From contig NZ_QXED01000002.1 of the NCBI RefSeq assembly GCF_003583365.1, positions 1-64,000 of the forward strand: a stretch of 64,000 nucleotides of DNA, written 5' to 3'. Of this stretch, positions 42,044 to 51,003 are shown piece after piece. The DNA is from Fibrisoma montanum. Lineage in GTDB: Bacteria > Bacteroidota > Bacteroidia > Cytophagales > Spirosomataceae. Position numbers and translations under genes: made by a program. Position 1 is the first letter of the stretch. Every line of letters begins with the position of its first letter. The notes below the pieces were generated by a model. That model did no database searches. It saw only the letters and a list, made by a program, of their open reading frames with translations, and was not told the origin of the DNA.

Positions 42044-43534
42044 ATGAATGATACCCAAACGGCCGCGCAGTTGCTGGCCAAACGCTTCCCCTACAAACCC
42101 ACTCCCGGCCAACAGCAATTTTTTGAACAGATCGGCGAATTCATTGCTCACGAAGAGTTTGAGCGGTATCGCGACTGTTTTCTGCTGCGTGGGTATGCCG
42201 GTACGGGGAAGACAACGCTGGTCGGTACGCTGATTAAAGTGCTGCCCCGGTTTGGGTATAAATCCGTACTGCTGGCTCCAACCGGCCGGGCGGCCAAGGT
42301 GATGTCCAGCTATGCCAAGAAGCCCGCTCAGACGATCCACCGGAAGATTTACCGGCAAGTGGCTGACCCCGCTTCCGGTACGCTATCGTTTCAACGGCAG
42401 AAAAATTACCACGAGAACACCCTGTTCATCGTCGACGAGGCCTCGATGATTTCCGACGAAGCGGATTTTGGCGGCAAGGGCCTGCTGACCGATCTCATCG
42501 ATTTTGTGTTCGAAAACCAGGGTAACAAGCTGATGCTGGTGGGCGATACGGCTCAGTTACCACCCGTTGGTCGGGAGCTGAGCCCGGCGCTCGACCGGGG
42601 GTTTCTGATGCATTCCTTCGACATGACCGTTTTTGAGCAGGAGTTGACGGAAGTTATGCGGCAAGACGAAGAGTCAGGCATTCTGCACAATGCCACGGGG
42701 CTGCGGCAACTGCTGACCGGCATAGAGCCGACACCGGCCGCTATCGGGTTCGATGCGCTGCTGGATACCAATCCCAGGTCGTCGGTAGGCGATACGCCGT
42801 CTATTCAGCTGAATGTGAAGTCGTTCCGTGATATCTACAAGATGCCGTTGAATAAACTGGAGGATGGTATTCGCTACGCCTACGACAAATACGGCCGGGA
42901 AAATACGGCGATTATCTGCCGGTCTAACAAGACGGCTGTGCAATACAATCAGTTCGTCCGGCGGATGATCGACCAGTGTGAGGAGGAACTCGACGCGGGC
43001 GATATGCTGATGATAGCCCGTAACAACTATACCATCCTGGGCGAGGATTCACCGGCTGGGTTTCTGGCCAACGGCGAATTTGCGGAAGTGATGAAAATCC
43101 GCAACCAGGAAGAAATGCACGGTTTCCGGTTTGCTACCGTTACGCTGCGGCTGGTCGATTACGAAGAACAGCCCGATTTTGAAGCGAAGATTATCCTCGA
43201 CACCCTGCATTCACCCTCGCCGTCGCTGAGTTCGGAGCAGCACAAGATGCTGTATGAGAGCGTCCAGAAGGATTATTTCTATATCAAAAGCAAGAAAGAA
43301 CGCACCGAGGCCATTCGGCGCGACCCGTACCTGAACGCCCTTCAGGTGAAGTTTGCTTATGCGCTGACCTGCCACAAAGCACAGGGGGGGCAGTGGAGCG
43401 CCATCTTCGTCGATCAGGGCTTCCTGCCCGATGGGCAAGTGAATCAGGAGTTCGTGCGCTGGCTGTATACCGCCCTCACCCGGGCTACGGATGAAGCGTA
43501 TCTAATGAATTTTAATCCGCAGTTTTTTGGGTGA
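42044..43534 (+). CDS. RecD-like superfamily 1 DNA helicase
   Basis: A 496-residue ATPase. Walker A LRGYAGTGKTTLV (about 46-58), Walker B FIVDEASM near 128, QLPPVGRELSP (motif III-like), and the C-terminal helicase block AYALTCHKAQGGQWSAIFVD and YTALTRATDEAYL match RecD-like or UvrD-C2 helicases without a RecBC partner. It probably unwinds DNA ends in repair. The ATG at 42044 lies right behind the purine/pyrimidine repeat. Confidence 0.9.
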   Translation: MNDTQTAAQLLAKRFPYKPTPGQQQFFEQIGEFIAHEEFERYRDCFLLRGYAGTGKTTLVGTLIKVLPRFGYKSVLLAPTGRAAKVMSSYAKKPAQTIHRKIYRQVADPASGTLSFQRQKNYHENTLFIVDEASMISDEADFGGKGLLTDLIDFVFENQGNKLMLVGDTAQLPPVGRELSPALDRGFLMHSFDMTVFEQELTEVMRQDEESGILHNATGLRQLLTGIEPTPAAIGFDALLDTNPRSSVGDTPSIQLNVKSFRDIYKMPLNKLEDGIRYAYDKYGRENTAIICRSNKTAVQYNQFVRRMIDQCEEELDAGDMLMIARNNYTILGEDSPAGFLANGEFAEVMKIRNQEEMHGFRFATVTLRLVDYEEQPDFEAKIILDTLHSPSPSLSSEQHKMLYESVQKDYFYIKSKKERTEAIRRDPYLNALQVKFAYALTCHKAQGGQWSAIFVDQGFLPDGQVNQEFVRWLYTALTRATDEAYLMNFNPQFFG

Positions 43535-43579
43535 GCGGCTTGGGGGTAAGAGACTTTTGCCAGGTCTTTGGCAATACGC

Positions 43580-45385
43580 TTATTGACGGTTCAGAATAAA
43601 CCGCGCTGATTCCCACGTCTTGCCATTATTGATCTTCAGGAAATAAATTCCGGTCGGAAAGCTCACCATATTGAGCGTAAACCGACGCTCGGTCGGCACG
43701 GTCCGCAACACAATCTTGCCCGTTACGTCGGCCACGAAAACCTCCGTCGGGGCTTTCCTGCAGTCTACGTGCAATACGTCGCTGGTTGGGTTGGGGTAGT
43801 GCTTCCAGGAAAGCGCACTGTCCTCGTTTCCGCCGTTGAGGGCTGCGTTTGTTGAGGCAGTGCCGTCTTCATATTGCCTGGTTGTCTGCTGTGCTACGTC
43901 CCGGATAGGCTGGCAGTCGGGCGTCTGGGCAAAGCTGGTAATCAGCCGGACCAGGACCTTGTTAAGCAGTTCCACCTTATAGCTATCCGTCGTTGGAGCG
44001 ATGTGTGCATCACCAATACCACTGTGGTCGGTCAGGAATACGTATGTGCCGTTGGTGGCCAATGCCCATGACCGCATCAGGTATTCGGTACTCTTGTCAA
44101 TGCCGCTGGCAACAATCGGAATGATACGGATACCTTTTTCCGACGCTTTCTGAATGGATTGCTTGAGCAGGGCCCGGCTCTCATCGTCGTCGTGAGGTGG
44201 CGCGTCCAGAATGAGGAACAGTAAACGAGCTTTCGCCTGTTCGTTCCAGTTCAGCTCATGAACGGCTACGTTCAGGGCCTGATCGACGGCTTCGGGATAG
44301 TCATCGCCACCTGCGGCATTATGCCCGTTGATAAACCGGGAAATGGAATCCAGGCTTTCAGTAAAGTCCGATTTGTGGGTAAGGTAATCATCGCTGACAT
44401 CCCGGTAAAAGACGCTGCTTAGCCGGATTGAACTGGCAGGAAGCAGTTCTCTGGTCCGATTGACGATGTCGCTTAGTTCTGCTTTCAGGTAATTGATCTC
44501 GTCCTGCATGGAGCCGGTGGCATCGACAACAAACGAAATGTCAACGGCCGACAAGGCCCGGCAAGGCTGGCTCACCTGAATCCGGTTGAGGCCTTTGTTG
44601 AAAAGAACCGGTTTTTTCAGGATATACGGCTGACCGTCTACGAGCGCTTCAATGAAAACCGGCTGTCCAACGGCTGCGCTATCGAACAGGTTGTTCCACA
44701 ACTCACTTTTGCCGGTATTGTCTGAGCGGGAGGTCCAGAGCGATACGTTGGGGGCTGTTTTTAGAGAGACCACGGCGTTGCTGATCGGATAGCCGTCGGC
44801 CGTGGTCAGTTGAACCGAGTAACGTTCCAGCGGCCGGATGTGCCATTGTTGCTGCCAGGCCTTCAGATCCCGCTGGGCAATGTCCTGCCATAATTTCCAC
44901 TTACTGTAGTCGTGAATTTCACCGGCGGTCAGTTGGCCGGCTCCTGCCTGCGGGCCTTTGTACGTCTGTCGCTGGGCGCTTGAACCGGGGCCTGATACAC
45001 CTTTCGTTGACGACAGGGTAGCGACTGACCCGGTTATGTCTCGTCGGGCCATCGTTTTGTAGCCCGTAACGACTACCTCGGCCAGTGCCCGTGCATCTTC
45101 CTGCAAGAGTACGCGAACAGAGTCAGTCGTTTTTGACACTACTACCTCCTGAGTCTTATACCCGATAGAAGCCACAACGAGCGTCGTAGATGCGGTCGTG
45201 GTTGTCAGGCTAAACGTACCGGTGGGACCGGTCGTCGTACCGATAGTGGTGTTTTTCAACAGAACCGTAGCGCCCGGGACAGGAGCCTTGTCAGCGGCTG
45301 ACCGAACTGTGCCGCGTACCGTCCGGGTCTGAGCAACAACTAATTGGCTGAATAGAAGAAGAAACAGGAGTAAAAAAGCCTTCAT
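43580..45385 (-). CDS. vWA-domain protein with T9SS C-terminal sorting domain
   Basis: A 601-residue exported protein. Signal peptide (1-18, LLFSQLVVAQ); a CarboxypepD_reg-like domain (about 22-105, TVRGTVRSAADKAPVPGATV); a von Willebrand factor A domain starting near residue 278 with the MIDAS motif DATGS in ISFVVDATGSMQDEI; and a type A T9SS sorting domain in the last 75 residues (YPNPTSDVLHVD, FPTGIYFLKI). It is probably secreted or attached to the cell surface and may bind a protein or polysaccharide partner. The sorting domain shows that this organism has a type IX secretion system. Confidence 0.9.
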   Translation of the reverse strand: MKAFLLLFLLLFSQLVVAQTRTVRGTVRSAADKAPVPGATVLLKNTTIGTTTGPTGTFSLTTTTASTTLVVASIGYKTQEVVVSKTTDSVRVLLQEDARALAEVVVTGYKTMARRDITGSVATLSSTKGVSGPGSSAQRQTYKGPQAGAGQLTAGEIHDYSKWKLWQDIAQRDLKAWQQQWHIRPLERYSVQLTTADGYPISNAVVSLKTAPNVSLWTSRSDNTGKSELWNNLFDSAAVGQPVFIEALVDGQPYILKKPVLFNKGLNRIQVSQPCRALSAVDISFVVDATGSMQDEINYLKAELSDIVNRTRELLPASSIRLSSVFYRDVSDDYLTHKSDFTESLDSISRFINGHNAAGGDDYPEAVDQALNVAVHELNWNEQAKARLLFLILDAPPHDDDESRALLKQSIQKASEKGIRIIPIVASGIDKSTEYLMRSWALATNGTYVFLTDHSGIGDAHIAPTTDSYKVELLNKVLVRLITSFAQTPDCQPIRDVAQQTTRQYEDGTASTNAALNGGNEDSALSWKHYPNPTSDVLHVDCRKAPTEVFVADVTGKIVLRTVPTERRFTLNMVSFPTGIYFLKINNGKTWESARFILNRQ

Positions 45386-45486
45386 ACGTCGGTTCTGGTT
45401 TAGGGTCGGATCAGGTAGCGATAGACGGTACTATGAGTCTAATTTAGTTAAAATGGTTGCTTTCAGGTGATGAACTACGAAAAAAT

Positions 45487-45529
45487 CAAGGGTCGGCAGC
45501 CGAGATAATATCTTGGCTGCCGACCCTTG
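45487..45529 (-). terminator. Terminator after the cyclophilin gene
   Basis: CAAGGGTCGGCAGCC (45487-45501) pairs perfectly with GGCTGCCGACCCTTG (45515-45529). On the minus strand the stem is followed by ATTTTTTC, so it is an intrinsic terminator for the cyclophilin gene. Confidence 0.9.
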
Positions 45530-45550
45530 CTAAAAGAACAGTCTGACCGT

Positions 45551-45997
45551 TTACGCCTGCTCGTCGTCCAGGATCGTCACTTCCTGAATTTTATCCCCCT
45601 GCCGGATCTGGTCGATTACATCTAGACCGTCTACAACTTTCCCGAACACGGTGTGGTTGCGGTCGAGGTGCTGGGTGTTCTGGCGGTTGTGGCAGATAAA
45701 GAACTGCGAGCCACCCGTATTGCGGCCCCGGTGGGCCATCGACAGCACACCCCGGTCGTGGTACTGATTATCCCCTTCCAGTTCGCAGGGAATGGTGTAA
45801 CCGGGACCACCGGCACCGGTGCCGGTTGGGTCGCCACCCTGAATCATGAAGTTTGGAATAACCCGGTGAAACGTGATGCCGTTATAAAAGCCTTTCTTCG
45901 CGAGCGAAACAAAGTTATCGACGGTTTTGGGGGCGTCCTGCTCGAAGAACTCAATGGTCATTGTCCCCTTGTCGGTACGCATTTCTGCCTTTCTCAT
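45551..45997 (-). CDS. Cytosolic cyclophilin-type peptidyl-prolyl isomerase
   Basis: A 148-residue enzyme from the ATG at 45997 (MRKAEMRTDKGTMTIEFFEQ). The FHRVIPNFMIQGGDPTGTGAGGPGY block with the catalytic Arg and the GGSQFFICH and HTVFGKVVDGLDV blocks are complete. There is no signal peptide, as in PpiB. It catalyses proline isomerisation during folding. A -7 box lies 27 bp upstream and a strong terminator follows. Confidence 0.93.
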   Translation of the reverse strand: MRKAEMRTDKGTMTIEFFEQDAPKTVDNFVSLAKKGFYNGITFHRVIPNFMIQGGDPTGTGAGGPGYTIPCELEGDNQYHDRGVLSMAHRGRNTGGSQFFICHNRQNTQHLDRNHTVFGKVVDGLDVIDQIRQGDKIQEVTILDDEQA

Positions 45998-46023
45998 GGT
46001 GATCTGTGGTCTGTTAAATCGCA

Positions 46024-46031
46024 CAAAGATA
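46024..46031 (-). promoter_or_regulatory. Putative -7 box for the cyclophilin gene
   Basis: The minus strand reads TATCTTTG, an exact TAnnTTTG match, 27 bp before the ATG at 45997. It argues against the longer open frame that begins at 46024. Confidence 0.5.
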
Positions 46032-46114
46032 GCAAGGTCGGTCGGATAGGTACATACAGGCTTATTGAGTAGAAAGCCGTTGGTGACTGCTCTATTAGGA
46101 TTGTTGAAACTACC

Positions 46115-47386
46115 ATGAAACGACGAACATTTGCTGGCTTATTATCTTCGTGGCCATTTGTGATGGCGGATTATAAATCCGCTGCAGGTAACATTGGAAT
46201 TGGAAATCGCGATGAGCTTGCCAGTTCATTGAACCGTACTAATGCCGACGAGCGGGCGTATTGGCTGCAAACCTTACTAAAAGTGGCCGATCCGGTACTA
46301 ACAGCCCTGGCGCAGAACCGCCTGAAGGCGTCCATGCCGATTGAGTCGGCACCGGGGCAGGACGCGAGCCGGAAGGTGGTCTCGCACCTGGAAGCGCTCG
46401 GTCGGACGGTGGCGGGCATCGCTCCCTGGCTTGACCTCGAAGCGGATGAGTCGGCGGAGGGCCGTTCGCGGAAGCGGTACCTGGACCTCGCGCGACAAGC
46501 CATTGCCAACGGTGTCGATCCCAAATCGCCGGATTTTCTGAATTTCACCCGAAACGGTCAGCCGTTGGTCGACGCGGCTTTTCTAGCGCACGGACTCGTG
46601 CGGGCCCCTAAAATCTGGTCTGGGCTGACCGCCGATCAGCAGAAAAACGTAGTGACTGCCCTGCAATCCAGCCGCGTCATAAAGCCGCCGTATAACAACT
46701 GGCTTCTGTTCAGCGCGATGGTCGAGGCCGCGCTCCTGAAGTTCACCGGCTCGGCCGACGAAATGCGGATGGACTACGCCATCAAGCAGCACCTGAACTG
46801 GTACAAAGGCGACGGGGCATACGGGGATGGGCCTGACTTCCACTGGGATTATTACAACAGCTACGTTATTCAGCCGATGCTGCTGGACGTAGTAAAAACT
46901 CTCCTCGACGCTGGAAAAGCCACTAAAGAACTGTACGACACGATTCTGGCCCGCGCCCAGCGGTATGCGATGGTACAGGAGCGACTCATTGCGCCAGACG
47001 GCTCATTTGCCGCCTTCGGCCGGTCGCTGGCGTACCGCTGCGGGGCGTTTCAACTGCTGGCGCAGGTAGCGCTACAGGGGCAATTGCCGAAAGAGCTATC
47101 GCTGGGTCAGGTACGTAGCGCTTTAACCGCCGTCATTCACCGGACCATGGACGTACCGGGCACGTTCAATGACAAAGGCTGGCTGCAGATTGGCTTGTGT
47201 GGTCACCAGCCCGCTATCGGCGAAACGTATATCTCGACGGGCAGCCTGTACCTGTGCTCGGTCGCGTTTCTGCCGCTGGGACTGCCCACATCCAATCCGT
47301 TCTGGTCGGCACCGGCCGAGGACTGGACCGCCAAACGTATCTGGTCAAGCCAGAGCGTTACGGCCGACCACGCTTTGAAAGGTTGA
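46115..47386 (+). CDS. DUF2264 family protein
   Basis: A 423-residue protein with a short basic N-terminus (MKRRTFAGLLSSWPFVMA) that could be a weak signal. DUF2264 proteins have an (alpha/alpha)6-toroid look: FLNFTRNGQPLVDAAFLAHGL, PYNNWLLFSAMVEAALL, GDGAYGDGPDFHWDYYNSYV. The latter two blocks are conserved in the family. It is probably a carbohydrate-active enzyme. Substrate is unknown. It converges with metG across a terminator. Confidence 0.82.
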   Translation: MKRRTFAGLLSSWPFVMADYKSAAGNIGIGNRDELASSLNRTNADERAYWLQTLLKVADPVLTALAQNRLKASMPIESAPGQDASRKVVSHLEALGRTVAGIAPWLDLEADESAEGRSRKRYLDLARQAIANGVDPKSPDFLNFTRNGQPLVDAAFLAHGLVRAPKIWSGLTADQQKNVVTALQSSRVIKPPYNNWLLFSAMVEAALLKFTGSADEMRMDYAIKQHLNWYKGDGAYGDGPDFHWDYYNSYVIQPMLLDVVKTLLDAGKATKELYDTILARAQRYAMVQERLIAPDGSFAAFGRSLAYRCGAFQLLAQVALQGQLPKELSLGQVRSALTAVIHRTMDVPGTFNDKGWLQIGLCGHQPAIGETYISTGSLYLCSVAFLPLGLPTSNPFWSAPAEDWTAKRIWSSQSVTADHALKG

Positions 47387-47442
47387 CTATAGATGTTATT
47401 TGACGTGAATGATGGATAACATTTGAGCCACAATAGCCGCTG

Positions 47443-47480
47443 TTTGTCATCCCGATCCTTTGGTCGGGATGACAAAAAAA
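47443..47480. terminator. Bidirectional terminator between DUF2264 and metG
   Basis: TTTGTCATCCCGA (47443-47455) pairs perfectly with TCGGGATGACAAA (47464-47476). A run of A follows on the plus strand and the left arm begins with T, so it can serve both convergent genes; it is strongest for metG. Confidence 0.85.
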
Positions 47481-47516
47481 GCTTAATGATGGCTGAAAGG
47501 GTACTTTCAATTCACG

Positions 47517-49568
47517 TTAACTCACCGTCCCGCCGTTCCACACCGTTTTATCCGGGGCGATCAGCGACAGGCTGCCATCCCGGTCTTCGGCCATCAGGAT
47601 CATGCCCTGCGATTCCAGGCCCATCATCTTGCGGGGAGCCAGGTTCGCCAGGAACGTCACCTGCTTTCCAATGATATCTTCAGGGGCGAAGTGTTTGGCA
47701 ATGCCGCTCAGAATCTGCCGCTGGCCGGTACCGTCGTCTACTTTCAGTTTCAGGAGCTTGTCGCTTTTGGGAACTCGTTCCGCTTCCAGAATGGTGCCGA
47801 TCCGGATGTCCATTTTGGCAAAGTCGTCGTAGGTGATTTCCGTTTTAGCGGCTGGTACTTCCTTAGTGGCCAGTTCATTCATACGCTTGGCGTCCAGTAA
47901 TTTCTGAATTTGTTGGTTAATAGTATCGTCTTCAATCTTGGCGAACAGCAGGTCGCCCTTACCCAGCTCGTGCCCTTCGACCAGTATGTCCGCGCGACCC
48001 GCGTTGGTCCAGTCCAGCCGGTCTTTGATCAGCAACTGATCGCACAGCTTCTGGGCGGTGAAGGGCAGAAACGGCTCGCAGACAATGGCCAGGTTGGCGG
48101 TGATCTGCAACGCGATGTTCATGATCGTGTTTACCCGCAACTGATCGGTTTTAATAACCTGCCAAGGCTGGGTTTCGGCCAGGTATTTGTTCCCCAGCCG
48201 CGCCAGATCCATCAGGTAACCCAGGGCTTCGCGGAACCGGAACTGATAGATGGCCTGTCCGATCCGGTCGGGGAACTGAGCCAATTCGTCGAGCACCTCA
48301 CGATCGTAATCGGTCAGGTCGCCGGCAACGGGCACTTTGCCATCGCAGAACTTCTGGGTCAGCACCACGGCCCGGTTCACGAAGTTGCCAAACACGGCCA
48401 CCAGTTCGTTGTTGTTGCGGGCCTGAAAATCCTTCCAGGTAAACTCACTGTCTTTGGTTTCCGGCGCATTGGCCGCCAGCACGTAGCGCAGTACGTCCTG
48501 CTTATCAGGCAACTCCTGCAGATACTCGTGCAGCCAGACGGCCCAGTTCCGCGACGTCGAAATTTTGTCGCCCTCCAGGTTCATGAACTCGTTGGCCGGT
48601 ACGTTGTCGGCCAGAATAAAGCTGCCCTCCGCCATCAGCATCGCCGGGAAGATGATGCAGTGGAATACAATGTTGTCTTTACCGATGAAGTGCACCAGTT
48701 TGGTGTGCTGATCGCGCCAGTACAACTCCCAGTCGCGGCCCTGCTCAGCAGCCCACTCTTTGGTCATCGAAATGTAGCCAATCGGCGCGTCGAACCAGAC
48801 GTAGAGCACTTTACCTTCGGTGTCGGGCAGCGGTACCTTAACACCCCAGTCCAGATCGCGGGTCATGGCGCGGGGGCGCAGCCCTTCTTTCAGCCACGAC
48901 TGGCACTGACCGAACACATTGGTTTTCCACTCGGTATGGCTGTTGACGTAGGCCTCAATCTGCGGCTGCATCCGGTCGAGGGGCAAATTCCAGTTCTTGG
49001 TCGTACGCAGCACCGGCTTGGAGCCCGACAGGGTTGAGTGCGGTTCAATCAGTTCGAGCGGGCTGAGGGCCGTACCACACCGTTCGCACTGGTCACCGTA
49101 TGCGTTCGGATTGCCGCAGACGGGACAGGTCCCGACGATGTAGCGGTCGGCCAGAAACTGTCCCGCCACTTCATCGTAGTATTGCTCAGTCACTTCTTCC
49201 ACGAAGTCGCCCTGGTCGTACAGTTTTGTGAAAAACTCCTGCGAAGTCTCGTGATGCACCGGATTGGTCGTGCGGGAATAAATATCGAACGAAATGCCGA
49301 AGTCCGCGAACGACTGTTTGATCTGGCCGTAGTATTTATCGACAACCTGCTGTGGCGATATCCCCTCTTTCTTGGCTTTAATCGTGATGGGAACGCCGTG
49401 CTCATCAGTGCCGCTGATAAAGGCAACATCCTTACCCGTCGAGCGGAGGTAGCGGACGTAGATATCGGCGGGCAGGTAACAGCCAGCCAGGTGGCCGATG
49501 TGGATGGGGCCATTGGCGTAGATCAGGGCCGCCGTAACGGTATAGCGTTGTGGATTTTCTAATGCCAT
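47517..49568 (-). CDS. metG: Methionyl-tRNA synthetase
   Basis: A 683-residue enzyme from the ATG at 49568 ([20 protein letters not shown]). Class I motifs are HIGH (GPIHIGH) and KMSKS as KISTSR ([10 protein letters not shown]). A zinc knuckle [18 protein letters not shown] lies near 145-162. The C-terminal 110 residues form an EMAP/Arc1p-like tRNA-binding domain ([20 protein letters not shown]). The longer open frame upstream translates a 7-bp repeat and is rejected. Confidence 0.95.
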   Translation of the reverse strand: MALENPQRYTVTAALIYANGPIHIGHLAGCYLPADIYVRYLRSTGKDVAFISGTDEHGVPITIKAKKEGISPQQVVDKYYGQIKQSFADFGISFDIYSRTTNPVHHETSQEFFTKLYDQGDFVEEVTEQYYDEVAGQFLADRYIVGTCPVCGNPNAYGDQCERCGTALSPLELIEPHSTLSGSKPVLRTTKNWNLPLDRMQPQIEAYVNSHTEWKTNVFGQCQSWLKEGLRPRAMTRDLDWGVKVPLPDTEGKVLYVWFDAPIGYISMTKEWAAEQGRDWELYWRDQHTKLVHFIGKDNIVFHCIIFPAMLMAEGSFILADNVPANEFMNLEGDKISTSRNWAVWLHEYLQELPDKQDVLRYVLAANAPETKDSEFTWKDFQARNNNELVAVFGNFVNRAVVLTQKFCDGKVPVAGDLTDYDREVLDELAQFPDRIGQAIYQFRFREALGYLMDLARLGNKYLAETQPWQVIKTDQLRVNTIMNIALQITANLAIVCEPFLPFTAQKLCDQLLIKDRLDWTNAGRADILVEGHELGKGDLLFAKIEDDTINQQIQKLLDAKRMNELATKEVPAAKTEITYDDFAKMDIRIGTILEAERVPKSDKLLKLKVDDGTGQRQILSGIAKHFAPEDIIGKQVTFLANLAPRKMMGLESQGMILMAEDRDGSLSLIAPDKTVWNGGTVS

Positions 49569-49569
49569 A

Positions 49570-49640
49570 TTGTGGTTTGTGGTTTGTAGTTTGTAGTTTG
49601 TAGTTAGCCCAACGACCACCACGAACTACAAACAACAAAC
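49570..49640. repeat. TTGTAGT 7-bp repeat with inverted arm in the metG leader
   Basis: Five tandem 7-bp units (TTGTGGT twice, then TTGTAGT three times; 49570-49604) are followed by an arm that reads the complement (AACTACAAACAACAAAC, 49624-49640). The transcript of metG would carry this as a fold-back leader. Confidence 0.8.
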
Positions 49641-49709
49641 TGATTTGGGCGCGAAATTAGCAATTCAGGGCCGAACGTTGTTATGTTTACGCAAACACGC
49701 CGGACTAGT

Positions 49710-49820
49710 ATGGAGAACACCGAAGCCGCCACGAATAATTTCCTGAATTGGGTTGAGATCAAAAACTTCAAGTCCATCAAAGACCTGCCCCTGGCTTCCT
49801 CACCCTCGAACGCATCCTGA
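49710..49820 (+). pseudogene. Decayed N-terminus of an AAA/RecF-like ATPase
   Basis: A 36-codon frame from the ATG at 49710 reads MENTEAATNNFLNWVEIKNF then KSIKDLPLAS and stops at 49820. The VEIKNFKSIKDL start is typical of RecF/SMC-like or OLD-like ATPases, which would continue to a Walker A loop. Here the frame ends after a few unrelated residues. The stop abuts the epimerase ATG, so it is a remnant after deletion. The family call is tentative. Confidence 0.5.
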
Positions 49821-50882
49821 ATGACCTCATCATTACCTAAAACGGTGTTCATCACCGGGGCAACGGGCTTCATTGGTTCTCACATCGCCCGGCGCTTCCT
49901 CGCGGCTGGTTATCAGGTCGAAGCCCTTCACCGGCCCGAGCGTAGTCATGGTATGCTGACCGACGTAGCCGACCAGATCATCTGGCACGAAGGCGACATC
50001 CTGGACATTCCTTCGCTGGAAGCGGCCCTTCTGGATGAACCGCACCGGCGAACCGGCGGCATTGACGTAATTCATGCGGCTGCCATCGTGTCGTTTACGC
50101 CAAAAGACCGCAACCGGATGGAAACGATTAACGTAGCCGGCACCGCAAACGTCGTCAACGTGTGCTTGAAAGCGGGTGTCCGTAAGCTGGGTTACGTCAG
50201 TTCCGTGGCGGCACTCGGTCGGCCGACGGCAAAAGGCCCCAGGTCTGCTAATCCGGTTATGATTACCGAAAAACAGAAATGGGAGGATTCTCCGAATAAT
50301 TCAACCTACGCAAAAACGAAATACCGTGCTGAACTTGAAGTCTGGCGGGGGGTAGCCGAAGGGCTGGATGCGGTGATGGTGAATCCATCGGTGGTGCTGG
50401 GCGTCGGCGACTGGACGCGGAGCAGCCTGCAGCTAATTAAATACGTGTACGATGAAAAACGATTTTACCCCGAAGGGCTAATTAACTACGTTGATGTTCT
50501 GGACGTTGCTGAAGCGTTGTTCCAACTTATGGCACACGACCATGCCCCTGAGCCCGACGCGGCCCGTCGGTACATCCTGAACGCGGGCACCATTCCGTAC
50601 AAAGACTTGTTACATAAACTGGCAACGGTGTTGGGGAAGCGACCACCGAGTGTGCGGGTGCCGCCTGTTCTGACCCGAATCCTGTGGCCATTGGAGGCTG
50701 TTCGATCGTGGGCAACGGGTAAAGCCCCCCTGATTACCCGCGAAACGGCCAGGTCGGCCAGTTCGCGTTATCAGTACGATGGACGCCGGATTGAGCAAGT
50801 GGTTGGTTTACAATACCACTCGTTAGATCAAACCCTTCGGCGCGTGGCAGACGCGCTTGGAGACCCCCAGTACCGTTCGTAA
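49821..50882 (+). CDS. NAD-dependent epimerase/dehydratase (extended SDR)
   Basis: A 353-residue extended short-chain dehydrogenase. Nucleotide loop GATGFIGSH (about 13-21) and the YAKTK catalytic block (about 170) are present, with the helper Ser in YVSSVAALG. It resembles dihydroflavonol-4-reductase-like or sugar epimerase proteins. The substrate is not known. It starts directly after the remnant ATPase. Confidence 0.87.
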   Translation: MTSSLPKTVFITGATGFIGSHIARRFLAAGYQVEALHRPERSHGMLTDVADQIIWHEGDILDIPSLEAALLDEPHRRTGGIDVIHAAAIVSFTPKDRNRMETINVAGTANVVNVCLKAGVRKLGYVSSVAALGRPTAKGPRSANPVMITEKQKWEDSPNNSTYAKTKYRAELEVWRGVAEGLDAVMVNPSVVLGVGDWTRSSLQLIKYVYDEKRFYPEGLINYVDVLDVAEALFQLMAHDHAPEPDAARRYILNAGTIPYKDLLHKLATVLGKRPPSVRVPPVLTRILWPLEAVRSWATGKAPLITRETARSASSRYQYDGRRIEQVVGLQYHSLDQTLRRVADALGDPQYRS

Positions 50883-50898
50883 AATTTCGGTCCGGGGG

Positions 50899-50929
50899 TT
50901 GCGGAATTATCTTTTTCCGTTTATATTTC
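50899..50929 (+). promoter_or_regulatory. Putative promoter of the TPR gene
   Basis: TTG (50899-50901) is followed after 20 bp by TATATTTC (50922-50929), one mismatch from TAnnTTTG, about 75 bp before the ATG at 51004. Confidence 0.5.
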
Positions 50930-51003
50930 TACTGCCAAAGGATAAACCGCGCCGATGGCTGCGGCCCCTATCCGACCCCCACTTAACCCGCTGAGGTAAC
51001 GAC

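Noticed and set aside
41749-42081. Open frames of 87-110 codons on both strands across the purine tract
   Set aside because: They translate a simple repeat into Gly/Lys/Arg/Glu or Pro/Leu/Ser strings, and both strands are open for the same reason. No family and no start context support them.
47910-49562. Plus-strand frames opposite metG
   Set aside because: Antisense shadows caused by high GC and codon bias; metG has all class I motifs.
49569-49622. N-terminal extension of methionyl-tRNA synthetase
   Set aside because: The extra residues come from the 7-bp repeat, and the family N-terminus starts at the ATG at 49568.
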